NCBI GenBank assembly: GCA_964408945.1
Contig: CAYPBJ010000005.1
Location: forward strand, 71,267-135,266
From: VMCP01 sp964408945
Lineage (GTDB): Bacteria > Bacteroidota > Bacteroidia > NS11-12g > UBA955
Length of the DNA stretch: 64,000 nt
Direction: 5' to 3'
Shown: positions 41,788 through 51,352 of the stretch, piece after piece
How the letters are laid out: each line of letters opens with the position of its first letter
Numbering within the stretch: the stretch's first letter is position 1
Position numbers and translations under genes: made by a program
The notes under the pieces: generated by a model
What the model was told of the DNA's origin: nothing
The model's input: the letters and a program-made list of their open reading frames with translations, nothing else
Database searches by the model: none

Positions 41788-44076
41788 ATGAATCTTCGTA
41801 ATGTCCTATTTGTAGCCGTCGGATATATTTCTAACTCACTTTTTGCACAATCTGCAACAACTACTGTTGACTATATTTCAATAAATCCAAAAGTAAGTGC
41901 CCCTGCTAAAGTTGCACTAAAGTATTTATCAGATAAAAATTTATCTCTTTTTGACGATGAAAATAGCATATTTATAACTTTTCAGTCGAATTTAGACCTT
42001 GCACATTGGAAAAATAAGGCGGAATTCTTAACCTCAAAATTTGATAGTGAATTCCCAATAAGCAAGGGTCAATATATTATAACTGCACGTTTAAATATTT
42101 CAGAATTGAACCAATTTTTATTAGATGAAAATTTAGTACATCTGGAGGTTGCGTCTAGATTAAATTCACCTCGACCACTTGATGATAAATCTAAATCTAA
42201 AAGTCAAGTTGATCTTCTTCATAATTTGCAAGATCCGGGACCTATCAAAGGTGAGGATGTCATTGTTGGTGTGGTAGATATAGGTTTTCAAACTTCGCAT
42301 CCCACATTTTTCAATGAAAATGGATCGAAATATAGAGTGAAACGGTTTTGGCATCAAGGTTATCCGAATCAAGATGGCCCAAAACCAAACAATTACGGCA
42401 TTTTGTTTTCAACTCAAAACAGCATTTTAAAGGCCGTTGATTATGACGGTTCTCATGGTACGCATGTGGCAGGAATTGCCGCTGGCTCCGGATTTAAAAG
42501 TCCTGACTTGAAATTTTCGGGCATGGCCCCCAATGCTGATCTTGTTTTTGTGGGGATTAAATACAAAAACGATACTTTAAACGGAAGTGCACTTGGTGAT
42601 CTAGTTGTTGCGAATTCAACCATTCTCGATGGATTTCAATACATTTTCAACTATGCAGATTCCGTTGATAAGCCGGTTGTTACTAATTTAAGTTGGGGCA
42701 TGCACACGGGTCCGCATGACGGAACTTCTTTGTTTGATTTGTCGTTAGAATCTATGCTAAATAAACATTACACCTTTAGAAACAGTAATAGAGGAAAAAT
42801 ATTGGTAGGTGCAAACGGAAATAGTGCAAGAGAGAACATGCACATTAAATTTGATTTGAACAATGACACCCTTGAAACTCTCGCAATGGATAGAAGTAGG
42901 GAGTATTATAAAACAGAAAATGTGTATTGTGATTTTTGGTCAGAAAAAGATGCAAGCATTCAGATGAAAATAACGCTAATTGATTCTCAAAACAACGAAT
43001 TAATTACCACTGACTTTTTCAATTTTAACAGTGATTCATACAATAAAATAGTGCTTCACAACGGAAATGATACTTTACAAGTCGTTGTTTCATCTCAAAA
43101 AAAATACGTAAACAACAATAAATCGAATGTATTGGTGATGGCCGAAGCAAATTCCAACAAAAGATTTATCAAAATTTCATTTTCAGGGACTGGGGTTTTG
43201 CATGGGTGGAATTCAGGAAGAACCTACGAATGGACATCAGGTACTTTTAGAAGTTATATCAGAAGTTTAAAACCAACTAATTGGATTGAGGGGGATGAGA
43301 AATATACGGTCATTGAAAACGGAGGTACGTCTAAAGCAATTTTAGCAGTAGGTGCATATAATAACAGAGTAAATTGGATTAATGCCGCTGGTGAGTTTAA
43401 GTCAGATTCTGCAATTGCTGAAGGACAAATTGCTGGATTTAGTAGCAATGGGCCAACTGTTGACGGAAGAATGAAGCCCAATATTAGTGCCCCTGGGCAA
43501 TATATAACTTCAAGTTATCATAAAGATCAATTGCCTGGATGGCTATTACCATATGTTTTACATATTGATACGTTCAATCAAGATAAGGTATATTATGCTA
43601 TGGCCAGCGGAACTTCAATGGCTGCTCCTCATGCCGCAGGAATTGTGGCCTTATTGTTACAACACACACGCGGCAATTTAACTTATTCCCAAATGATTGA
43701 GTTGATTCAATCATCGGCAAAAAAAGATGAATTCACTGGTTCTATTGAAAATTACATTTATGGATATGGTAAAATTCAAGCTTACAGTGCTTTTATGGCT
43801 TCAAGTATTTTTGCAAATACGCAAATTCATGCACCTCAAAATCTAATGAAGCCCTGGTTCTTGAAAGATGAAAATCAACTAAAAATTAAAGGAATTCCAG
43901 AAGATTTTAATCTAAATATGGCCATTTATGATTTATCAGGAAGACTGTTGTTTCAACAAAACATTGGACAAACAAGAGAGATTAACGTTGCTGATTTCAA
44001 ATTGCCCATCTCTGGAGTTTATATCATAAAACTAGCAGGAGAGGGGTTGTTAAGTTCAACCTTGTTTGTGTTCTAG
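41788..44076 (+). CDS. Secreted subtilisin-like serine peptidase (S8) with type IX sorting domain
   Basis: From ATG 41788 the protein has 762 residues: a signal peptide ending SLFAQS, a prodomain-like region, an S8 catalytic domain and a C-terminal sorting domain. The catalytic triad is Asp in GVVDIGF (about residue 164), His in GSHGTHVAGIA (about 226) and Ser in SGTSMAAPHAAG (about 610). The triad is interrupted by a long insertion of about 200 residues between roughly 340 and 540, probably a beta-sandwich. The last 75 residues (MAIYDLSGRLLFQQ, GVYIIKLAG) match the type A T9SS C-terminal domain. It should be exported and released or attached at the surface. Confidence 0.9.
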   Translation: MNLRNVLFVAVGYISNSLFAQSATTTVDYISINPKVSAPAKVALKYLSDKNLSLFDDENSIFITFQSNLDLAHWKNKAEFLTSKFDSEFPISKGQYIITARLNISELNQFLLDENLVHLEVASRLNSPRPLDDKSKSKSQVDLLHNLQDPGPIKGEDVIVGVVDIGFQTSHPTFFNENGSKYRVKRFWHQGYPNQDGPKPNNYGILFSTQNSILKAVDYDGSHGTHVAGIAAGSGFKSPDLKFSGMAPNADLVFVGIKYKNDTLNGSALGDLVVANSTILDGFQYIFNYADSVDKPVVTNLSWGMHTGPHDGTSLFDLSLESMLNKHYTFRNSNRGKILVGANGNSARENMHIKFDLNNDTLETLAMDRSREYYKTENVYCDFWSEKDASIQMKITLIDSQNNELITTDFFNFNSDSYNKIVLHNGNDTLQVVVSSQKKYVNNNKSNVLVMAEANSNKRFIKISFSGTGVLHGWNSGRTYEWTSGTFRSYIRSLKPTNWIEGDEKYTVIENGGTSKAILAVGAYNNRVNWINAAGEFKSDSAIAEGQIAGFSSNGPTVDGRMKPNISAPGQYITSSYHKDQLPGWLLPYVLHIDTFNQDKVYYAMASGTSMAAPHAAGIVALLLQHTRGNLTYSQMIELIQSSAKKDEFTGSIENYIYGYGKIQAYSAFMASSIFANTQIHAPQNLMKPWFLKDENQLKIKGIPEDFNLNMAIYDLSGRLLFQQNIGQTREINVADFKLPISGVYIIKLAGEGLLSSTLFVF

Positions 44077-44088
44077 TTCAATAATAGA

Positions 44089-45024
44089 CTAGTTTTCTGA
44101 TTTGGTCAAAAGGTAAGATTCAACATGGCGACTTTTCTTCTCTTCGTAAATGTCTGAAATCTTAACCATAATGCCTGTTTCTTCAACACCGCCAAAATGG
44201 TCGTTTATGGCCGTACCGAAGGTTTTCATTGTTGGACTCAAACTCATATAGCTATTAAACAAGGGTGGCACTTGTTCACCCAACTGCCTCACATTTTGAC
44301 TCAATAAATTGTAAGCTGGTTTGTATTCTAGTCCTTTAAGTTCATTTGAAAAAGCTTCATTAAAAGACCATTCTAAAGGACTAACTGGACTAACTAACTT
44401 TTCTGTATCTGGGAAAAAGGTCCACATAAAAGTTAAAATCAAATCACGCGCTTGTTTGTTAAAATTTGTATACATGGTAATCTTCCCAAAGAAATATTCC
44501 ATATCAGGATGATCAACAACAAGAGCGCCAAGTCCGTCCCAAAGGTTGTCCAAGGAAAAAATTCCTTTTTTACTGTCTTTTGAAGGTTGATAATTGGGTT
44601 GAACAAAACTTCGACCTAATTCAATGGTCTTAGGAAAATAGTTTGAAATCAAATCATCTGAAAACAACAATATTTCAGTAGTTGATAAATGATATTTACC
44701 CTCTGAATCTTGATTGTCTTTGCAGAATGCGAATCTATACCCTCCAACAATTTCTTGATCTTCTGGATTCCAAACGATCAATTGATTATAAGCATAATCA
44801 CCGAGATCAAATTCATCCAAATCTAAATCCTTACCAGTTCCACCACCTGCTTCTCTAAATGACCATTCTCTTAGTCTCCCAATTTCACGTAAGAGGTGAG
44901 GTTTATGGTTTCCGTTAAAAATATAAATTTGATTATTGGCTTTGTTGGTGTTGCGAACAAAAATTTCCGAAGTCAGTTCTTTTGTCAGTAATTCTCTATT
45001 TACCCTGTCAACGATAGGTGTCAT
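44089..45024 (-). CDS. GNAT-like amino-acid N-acyltransferase, likely GlsB/OlsB type
   Basis: A 311-residue soluble protein of the acetyltransferase (GNAT)/hemolysin-like family. Diagnostic parts are the LLREIGRLREWSFREAGGGTGKDLDLDEFD segment, a YNQLIVWNPEDQEIVGGYRF strand, IELGRSFVQPNYQ and FGKITMYTNFN. In Bacteroides the related GlsB adds a 3-hydroxy fatty acid to glycine to start glycine-lipid synthesis, with the O-acyltransferase GlsA next to it; OlsB does the same with ornithine. The gene immediately upstream here is such an O-acyltransferase, 25 bases away, which supports the assignment. Whether glycine or ornithine is used cannot be read from the sequence. Confidence 0.72.
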   Translation of the reverse strand: MTPIVDRVNRELLTKELTSEIFVRNTNKANNQIYIFNGNHKPHLLREIGRLREWSFREAGGGTGKDLDLDEFDLGDYAYNQLIVWNPEDQEIVGGYRFAFCKDNQDSEGKYHLSTTEILLFSDDLISNYFPKTIELGRSFVQPNYQPSKDSKKGIFSLDNLWDGLGALVVDHPDMEYFFGKITMYTNFNKQARDLILTFMWTFFPDTEKLVSPVSPLEWSFNEAFSNELKGLEYKPAYNLLSQNVRQLGEQVPPLFNSYMSLSPTMKTFGTAINDHFGGVEETGIMVKISDIYEEKKSRHVESYLLTKSEN

Positions 45025-45049
45025 ATAAGACGCAAAATAAGGGAAAGAT

Positions 45050-45883
45050 TTAATATTCCGTTAATAAATTCCCTTTGAGTGCGTAGACCATTTTTTTAAT
45101 TTTTTGAGCAATTTCAAAAGGATTTCCTTGAGCTAATTTATCAGGGGTAATGGGTTTGCCGAAATAAATGTGAATGTCTTTCCCTCTTGCTTTAAACATT
45201 TCATCTGGCAAAGTAAACATCTCGAAATTGACTTTGATACCAAAGAATTTTCTTATCGATGAAATGCGATAAAACCTTTCAGTGTTTCGTCCATCAATAA
45301 ATACAGGCACCAAAGGAAGATTGTTCTGTCTACATTTCACCACCACACTTTTTTGCCAATCTAAATCGGTAATTTGTCCGTTAATTTTTCGAGAAACATA
45401 TCCCGATGGAAAAATAAGAACACATTTCCCCGATGAATAAGCTTGTGTAATCTGAGCTAAGTTGTTGCGGTCTGACTTTCCTACTTTGTTTACAGCAATA
45501 AAATACGGACTCAATGGTTTGATATTCATTAAAATATCGTTGGCTAGAAAAATTAAGTCATTTCGAACTTCAGATGAGCCTTTTAATAATGCCATTCCAT
45601 CAATTCCACCCAGAGGGTGATTTGCTGCTAAAACACAACCACCGTCGTGAGGTATGTGCTCTAATCCATGACAAATGATGTTAATTTTTAATTCATTGAA
45701 AACTACATCAACAAATTCCTTTCCCTCGGTACCATGACCCTTCAGAAGAATTTCATTGATGTAGTCTTGATGTATAAATCGTTTAAACCAATTCAAAATG
45801 AATCGAGGTATTTGTTTCAAGAGTTTGGGATTTTTACTCCTGATGATTTCGTCAATATTGATTTGAATAGGCTTGTCTGTCAT
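45050..45883 (-). CDS. PlsC-like O-acyltransferase, likely GlsA/OlsA type
   Basis: A 277-residue membrane-associated acyltransferase. The acceptor-site motif is ANHPLGGIDGM, a histidine and aspartate separated by five residues rather than the four of classic PlsC (HxxxxD). Further motifs are CVLIFPSGYVSR, VPVFIDGRNTERFYR, and IHIYFGKPITPDKL at the end. It is expected to add the second fatty acid to the monoacyl amino-acid lipid made by its neighbour. It lies 3 bases after the phosphohexomutase gene and 25 before the N-acyltransferase gene, so all three are likely cotranscribed. Confidence 0.73.
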   Translation of the reverse strand: MTDKPIQINIDEIIRSKNPKLLKQIPRFILNWFKRFIHQDYINEILLKGHGTEGKEFVDVVFNELKINIICHGLEHIPHDGGCVLAANHPLGGIDGMALLKGSSEVRNDLIFLANDILMNIKPLSPYFIAVNKVGKSDRNNLAQITQAYSSGKCVLIFPSGYVSRKINGQITDLDWQKSVVVKCRQNNLPLVPVFIDGRNTERFYRISSIRKFFGIKVNFEMFTLPDEMFKARGKDIHIYFGKPITPDKLAQGNPFEIAQKIKKMVYALKGNLLTEY

Positions 45884-45886
45884 TGT

Positions 45887-47284
45887 TTATAAGATTGCAG
45901 CTTTAGTAGCATCCAGAATAGCAAATGCAGCAGCTGATGAATCAGACTCCGAATATACTCTTAGAACAGGTTCAGTGCCAGATGGACGAATCATCACCCA
46001 AGAACCATTATCAAGGTGAAACTTGAACCCATCAACATCTTCTATTTTTGTAACGTTATACGTTCCAAATTTTTTATAAGACCCTGATTTACAGTTTTCA
46101 ATAATAGATAGCTTCAATTCATTGTTTATATGAAGGTCGTATCTTTCAACAGCAAATGAACCTATTTTATTATAAACGTCTTGAATCAATTGAGATACTG
46201 ATTTTCCGGTTTTTGCCATGTATTCCATTAGTACCAATCCCATCCAAACACCGTCTCTTTCAGGTATATGTCCTTTAATTGCTATTCCACCGCTTTCTTC
46301 AGCACCTATCAAAACATCGTCAGTAACCATGTACTCACAAATGTATTTAAAACCAATTTTGGTTGTTATAGACTCAAGTCCTTTCAATTCACAAAGCTTC
46401 TGAACCTTATCACTTACAGAAAAGCTTTTAACTACTTTTCCGCTGAAACCTTTGAATTCAGTAAGGTACTCTATCAACAACAATATCAAGTGATGAGAAT
46501 CTACAAACTTTCCATTTTCATCAAAAAATCCAATTCTATCCGCGTCTCCGTCAGTGGCTAATCCTACACTGTATTGCGAATTAGCAGCAATCATTTCAGA
46601 GATCTCAGGAAGATTTTTAAGAATAGGTTCTGGAGCTCTTCCTTCAAAGCCAGGATTGTAATCTCCATGCAAAATGGTGGCTTTTGGTAACAATCTTTTC
46701 ACCAATCGCTGCCCTGCACCATACATCGCATCATAAACCAGTCCCGTAGAAATAGAATCTAAAGCGTCCATGTCAAAATTTTTCTGACAATGCTCTAAAT
46801 ACATATCTTCAAATGCTCCAAATGTGATTAATCCAGCCTCAATCAACTCATCAAAACTACGACTTTGAATGATTTCCAAATCGGGAATGAGATTTTCAAC
46901 CTCTGAAACAGTATCTGGAGTCGCTGGTCCGCCATAATGTGCTTTGATTTTATAGCCATTGTAGCTAGGCGGATTATGCGATGCGGTGATGATGATTCCA
47001 AGGCCCGCATTCAGAGTGTTTGCTGCAAGAGAAATCATGGGAGTAGAAACAAATCCTTGCGACATAACTACTTGTATTCCGTGGGCCGCAATAACAGTTG
47101 CCGTTTCTTTTGCGAACATTTCACCGCCAAATCTACAATCATGACCTATAACCACTTTTTGCGGTAAATTTTGCGTCTTCAGCCACTCAGCCGTTGCAAA
47201 AGCTACTCTTCTTACATTAGCAGTATTAAACTCGTCTGCAATGATTTCTCTCCAGCCGTCAGTTCCAAATTTAATTTTGTACAT
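45887..47284 (-). CDS. Phosphoglucomutase/phosphomannomutase family protein
   Basis: An alpha-D-phosphohexomutase that moves phosphate between C1 and C6 of a sugar. From ATG 47284 it has 465 residues; the frame continues five codons further up. The phosphoserine loop is ITASHNPPSYNGYKI, the magnesium loop is TDGDADRIG, the sugar-binding loop is GAEESGGI, and the phosphate-binding loop is RPSGTEPVLRVY. All four are intact, so it should be active. The choice between glucose and mannose phosphate, or a broader role in surface polysaccharide supply, is open. Confidence 0.87.
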   Translation of the reverse strand: MYKIKFGTDGWREIIADEFNTANVRRVAFATAEWLKTQNLPQKVVIGHDCRFGGEMFAKETATVIAAHGIQVVMSQGFVSTPMISLAANTLNAGLGIIITASHNPPSYNGYKIKAHYGGPATPDTVSEVENLIPDLEIIQSRSFDELIEAGLITFGAFEDMYLEHCQKNFDMDALDSISTGLVYDAMYGAGQRLVKRLLPKATILHGDYNPGFEGRAPEPILKNLPEISEMIAANSQYSVGLATDGDADRIGFFDENGKFVDSHHLILLLIEYLTEFKGFSGKVVKSFSVSDKVQKLCELKGLESITTKIGFKYICEYMVTDDVLIGAEESGGIAIKGHIPERDGVWMGLVLMEYMAKTGKSVSQLIQDVYNKIGSFAVERYDLHINNELKLSIIENCKSGSYKKFGTYNVTKIEDVDGFKFHLDNGSWVMIRPSGTEPVLRVYSESDSSAAAFAILDATKAAIL

Positions 47285-47326
47285 CTCTTTTAATATCAAA
47301 TTATTATATATCGTTATTTAAATAAA

Positions 47327-48544
47327 TTATTCAAATGCATTGATTCCTGTGATTTCCATTCCTAAAATCAATAAATGAATGTCATGAGTTCCCTCATAGG
47401 TAATTACAGACTCAAGGTTCATCATGTGTCTCATTATGGGATATTCACCCGTGATACCCATACCTCCTAACATTTGTCTGCTTTCACGAGCAATATTCAA
47501 AGCCATTTCTACATTATTTCTTTTTGCTAAGGATATTTGAGCCGGAGTTGCCTTTCCATGATCCATCAATTGACCAAGACGCCATGTAATTAATTGTGCT
47601 TTGGTAATTTCAGTGAGCATTTCACTCAATTTCTTTTGCTGAAGTTGAAAAGATCCAATGGGTTTTCCAAACTGATGTCGCTCTAAGCTATATCTTCTTG
47701 CGGTATCATAACAATCCATGGCCGCTCCAATGGCTCCCCAGCTTATGCCATAACGTGCAGAATTTAAGCAAGTTAAAGGGCCTTTTAGTCCAATAACACC
47801 AGGTAAAATATTTGATTTAGGAACTCTTACATGATCGAAAACCAATTCACCGGTTGCGCTGGCTCGCAAACTCCATTTATTATGAGTAGTAGGGGTTGTA
47901 AATCCTTCCATACCTCTTTCAACAATCAATCCTTGTACTTTTCCTTCTGGATTTTTAGCCCAAACTACAGCTACATCGCAAAAAGGAGAATTACTAATCC
48001 ACATTTTTGCGCCATTTAAAATTACATGATCGCCATCATCTGTAAATGATGTTGTCATTCCTGCTGGATTAGATCCATGGTCAGGTTCGGTAAGTCCAAA
48101 ACTTCCCAACCATTCACCCGAAGATAATTTGGGCAAGTATTTTCGTCTTTGCTCCTCTGATCCAAACTTATATATGGGATACATGACCAACGAGCCTTGC
48201 ACTGATGCAGTGCTGCGGATACCGCTATCACAGCGCTCTAATTCTTGCATAATTAGACCATACGTAGTGTAATCCATGCCACCACAACCGTATTCCGTTG
48301 GAAGTTGTGGACCGAAGGCACCAATTTCGCCTAAACCTTTTACTAAAAACTGAGGGAATTCTGACAGTTGAGCATAATGTTCTATAATTGGAGACACATT
48401 TTTCTTGACCCAATCTCTAACAGAATCTCTTATCAACTTTTGTTCATCAGAGAGTAAATCATCTACGCCGTAAAAATCAGGGGCGATAAATTTGTCTTTT
48501 CCTCTGTTGGATTCGTAAAGTTCATCTAAATTTGAAATGCTCAT
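47327..48544 (-). CDS. Acyl-CoA dehydrogenase, probably glutaryl-CoA dehydrogenase
   Basis: A 405-residue FAD flavoenzyme of the acyl-CoA dehydrogenase family. It carries the FAD/substrate motifs SFGLTEPDHGSNPAGM and MWISNSPFCDVAVVWAK, and the catalytic base glutamate in ITYEGTHDIHLLILG. The substrate loop RCDSGIRSTASVQGSLVM and overall length match glutaryl-CoA dehydrogenases, which oxidise and decarboxylate glutaryl-CoA to crotonyl-CoA in lysine/tryptophan breakdown. No other gene of that pathway is near, so substrate is by family resemblance. Confidence 0.83.
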   Translation of the reverse strand: MSISNLDELYESNRGKDKFIAPDFYGVDDLLSDEQKLIRDSVRDWVKKNVSPIIEHYAQLSEFPQFLVKGLGEIGAFGPQLPTEYGCGGMDYTTYGLIMQELERCDSGIRSTASVQGSLVMYPIYKFGSEEQRRKYLPKLSSGEWLGSFGLTEPDHGSNPAGMTTSFTDDGDHVILNGAKMWISNSPFCDVAVVWAKNPEGKVQGLIVERGMEGFTTPTTHNKWSLRASATGELVFDHVRVPKSNILPGVIGLKGPLTCLNSARYGISWGAIGAAMDCYDTARRYSLERHQFGKPIGSFQLQQKKLSEMLTEITKAQLITWRLGQLMDHGKATPAQISLAKRNNVEMALNIARESRQMLGGMGITGEYPIMRHMMNLESVITYEGTHDIHLLILGMEITGINAFE

Positions 48545-48606
48545 AATGCAATCTACGCAAAAGTAAGATTCTATAAACGCACTAAGTCTAATTTTAAATA
48601 AACAAT

Positions 48607-48981
48607 ATGTTAATCCTTGTGAGTGTAAATGACCTTCGAATTAGAATACCCGTTGGTTATTATCCAGAAGAAATATCCCTGAAAACCGATGTCTTTATCA
48701 CTGTAAAAGTGAAATATGAATCACAAAATATTAATGATGACCTCAATAAGACCATTGATTATCAAAAGATAGGGGAGACAATAAAAATATTAGCACAAAC
48801 ATCTTTTAAACTTTTAGAAACCTTCTGCGAAAAATTGATTGAACAACTTTCATCACTTTACGGCCACTTGAATCTACAGACCATCTCAGTTTCGATAAAA
48901 AAAATGCATATTCTCGAAACGGGTTTGGATGCTCAAAGCCATGAGGTTTTCGTCGAAAAAAACCAATTTCAAGAACGCTAA
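48607..48981 (+). CDS. folB: Dihydroneopterin aldolase
   Basis: A 124-residue enzyme of the tunnelling-fold family that cleaves dihydroneopterin in folate synthesis. Signatures are the N-terminal VSVNDLRIRIPVGYYPEEI (usually G-x-H-G-x-x-x-E-E, here G-Y-Y-P-E-E) and the NKTIDYQKIGETIK segment, with the C-terminal VSIKKMHILETGLDAQ. The usual histidine in the first motif is replaced by tyrosine. It stands 28 bases before the TonB receptor gene, probably with separate promoters. Confidence 0.78.
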   Translation: MLILVSVNDLRIRIPVGYYPEEISLKTDVFITVKVKYESQNINDDLNKTIDYQKIGETIKILAQTSFKLLETFCEKLIEQLSSLYGHLNLQTISVSIKKMHILETGLDAQSHEVFVEKNQFQER

Positions 48982-48997
48982 ATCATTCGTTAGCAAT

Positions 48998-49005
48998 TAT
49001 ATTTG
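48998..49005 (+). promoter_or_regulatory. Putative -7 element of the TonB receptor gene
   Basis: TATATTTG matches the consensus exactly and ends 4 bases before the ATG at 49010. No suitable TTTG is found at 19-21 bases upstream, so the call is tentative. Confidence 0.4.
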
Positions 49006-49009
49006 AACA

Positions 49010-51352
49010 ATGAAAATAGTAGGTTTGATTGCCGCCCTTTTTATTTCTAATTTGTGCTTTTCGCAAACTAGTTCTGTAAAGGGTTGGGTGTTCGATCAAC
49101 GCTCCTTAGAAACGATTCCTAACGCTGTAATTGTCAACAGTGGAAATAATCAATATTCAAAATCGAATTTGTCAGGTTTTTTTCAGATTCGGTCCGGAAA
49201 TGGTGATCAAAGGTTTATCATTGCTGCTCCTGGATATCGTCCAATGATCATTGAAATTGATGTTTATGGGGAATCTGAGAAAAATATCTTTCTTGAGCCT
49301 GTCTATTTTGACGAACAAGACAGTACCAATCAAATTGTAAATTTACATACCAGTGATATTTCGCATTATAAACTCCTAAAACGACAAATCCTTCAATACA
49401 AAACCATTCTTAGTATCAGTGATCCTATCAAATTGCTCCAATTTTTGCCTGGAGTGAGCGGTGGCTTTGAAGGATTATCTTCATCATTTGTTCGAGGCAG
49501 TAATGCTGATCAAAATCTCATGTTGATGAACGGTTTACCGGTTTATGGAAACGGACACATTTGGGGACTTTTGAGCAATTACAACCCTGAAATCTTAAAA
49601 AGTACCGAATTGTATAGAGGTATTGCGCCGGCCAGATATGGCAATAGAGCCGGGGGAGGGGTATTAGATGTTATAACTACAGGAGGAAATGCAGAGCATT
49701 GGAAAGGGAATGTAAACATAGATTTAGCTACAATGAATTTTGCTGTTGATGGTCCATTAGACAAAGCTGGAAAATGGACTACTTCTTTAGCTTACCGACG
49801 TAGTTACTTAGATTTGTTGATTCAATCGCTTGCTCCCGATGCTTCAAATTCACTCATTGGAAATGTTCACGATTTTAACTTCAAGTTAGATTTTAAGGAA
49901 TCGAGAAACAGACATTGGAGTTTTTGGGCTTATAACGGAAGAGACAAATACGGTTTAAAATTTGGAGACGTCATAACAGATTCTTTAGGAAGATCAGCAG
50001 ACATAGAATTTGGTTGGACTTGGACTTGGCAGAATACATTATCTGGCTTTTCATTATCCCAAAAACTTTCCAAAGATCATTTTATGCACGCTCAATTGGG
50101 GCTTTCTCGATATTCTTATAAAAACATGCTCGATGCGAATTCAAGATTCACTTCAAACAATGGAGTAGAAACGAATGAAGGCTTTGAGCACATGAGGAAT
50201 GCTATTACCGATATTTCTTTAAATGTTGATTTTGATTATTTGATAGGACCAAAATCAAGTCTAAAATATGGAACGCATTGGGTAACCCATCACATGAAAC
50301 CCGGCGAACTGGATGTATTCCTTAAAACCAACAACACAGTTCAAACCGATACGTTATACGGAACATGGAATACCAACTTGGTTTCGGAATTCTCTAATTA
50401 CGCCGAATTGGAGTTTCATCCCAATCCTTATTTAAGCTTGAATTTAGGCGGTAGGATATGGACCTATTTTTCGGCTGAAAAAACATTTCTACGTTTTGAA
50501 CCGCGTTTGACCATCAATCAAATGTTGGAAGGTAAAAAGAGAATTCAATTGGGCTTTGGAATGAACAACCAAGGCATTCATCAGTTATCCAATGTTACAG
50601 GAATTCTACCTCAGGATGTATGGTTTCCCACAACAGGTATGTTAAAACCACAACAAACCACACAGGTTTCTGCAGCCTTTATACAGCCATTGAAAGAAGG
50701 TTGGGAACTTTCCATTGAAGGCTATTATAAATATTTATCGGGTATTACCGATGTTCTTCCGTCTAGAGATGAAAAATTGTCATTAGCCTATTGGGAGAAA
50801 AGCGTGATTCAGGGTACCGGAAACTCACAAGGATTGGAATTTCTTCTTACCAAAAGATCTGGAATGTTAAATTCTATAGTGTCATACACATTAAGTTCTA
50901 CTACTCGTCTTTTTGAAGATTTAAACTATGGTGATGAATTCTATTTTAGATGGGACAGAACTCACAAAGTTGCTGTTCAATTGGTTTATCAACAAACAGA
51001 AGAGTTAAGTTTCCATTGCAATTTTGTGTATATGTCGGGGAATCCTGTTACTGTTCCTACTGCTAAATTCTTTACTCCCGATGGAAAACTAGTTTATGAC
51101 TATAGCTACAAAAACAATTACAGATTGCCCGATTATCAGAGATTAGACGTCGGTTTCACGAAGGAAATTAACTCATCGAATAGATTTGACTACAGAGAAT
51201 TTTACGGTGTAAATATTTACAACGTTCTAGGAAAGAACAATGTTATGGTGGCGAGATTTCAAGATACAAACACAATGCCAAGCGAAATAAAGCTTATCGG
51301 TACGGGTTATTTTCCATTTATGCCGTCGGCTTTTTATAGAATTGAATTTTAA
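49010..51352 (+). CDS. TonB-dependent outer-membrane receptor with carboxypeptidase-like N-terminal domain
   Basis: A 780-residue receptor. After a signal peptide (LCFSQTSS) comes a carboxypeptidase-regulatory-like beta-sandwich (about 20-100, VKGWVFDQRSLETIPNAV). A plug domain follows (about 110-220) with DPIKLLQFLPGVSGGFEGLSSSFVRGS and YRGIAPARYGNRAGGGVLDVIT, then the 22-strand barrel ending in aromatic YRIEF. The ligand is unknown; the partner DUF4249 lipoprotein gene overlaps it by one base (TAATG), a frequent pairing in Bacteroidota. SusC-type features are not clear, so polysaccharide uptake is not implied. Confidence 0.9.
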   Translation: MKIVGLIAALFISNLCFSQTSSVKGWVFDQRSLETIPNAVIVNSGNNQYSKSNLSGFFQIRSGNGDQRFIIAAPGYRPMIIEIDVYGESEKNIFLEPVYFDEQDSTNQIVNLHTSDISHYKLLKRQILQYKTILSISDPIKLLQFLPGVSGGFEGLSSSFVRGSNADQNLMLMNGLPVYGNGHIWGLLSNYNPEILKSTELYRGIAPARYGNRAGGGVLDVITTGGNAEHWKGNVNIDLATMNFAVDGPLDKAGKWTTSLAYRRSYLDLLIQSLAPDASNSLIGNVHDFNFKLDFKESRNRHWSFWAYNGRDKYGLKFGDVITDSLGRSADIEFGWTWTWQNTLSGFSLSQKLSKDHFMHAQLGLSRYSYKNMLDANSRFTSNNGVETNEGFEHMRNAITDISLNVDFDYLIGPKSSLKYGTHWVTHHMKPGELDVFLKTNNTVQTDTLYGTWNTNLVSEFSNYAELEFHPNPYLSLNLGGRIWTYFSAEKTFLRFEPRLTINQMLEGKKRIQLGFGMNNQGIHQLSNVTGILPQDVWFPTTGMLKPQQTTQVSAAFIQPLKEGWELSIEGYYKYLSGITDVLPSRDEKLSLAYWEKSVIQGTGNSQGLEFLLTKRSGMLNSIVSYTLSSTTRLFEDLNYGDEFYFRWDRTHKVAVQLVYQQTEELSFHCNFVYMSGNPVTVPTAKFFTPDGKLVYDYSYKNNYRLPDYQRLDVGFTKEINSSNRFDYREFYGVNIYNVLGKNNVMVARFQDTNTMPSEIKLIGTGYFPFMPSAFYRIEF

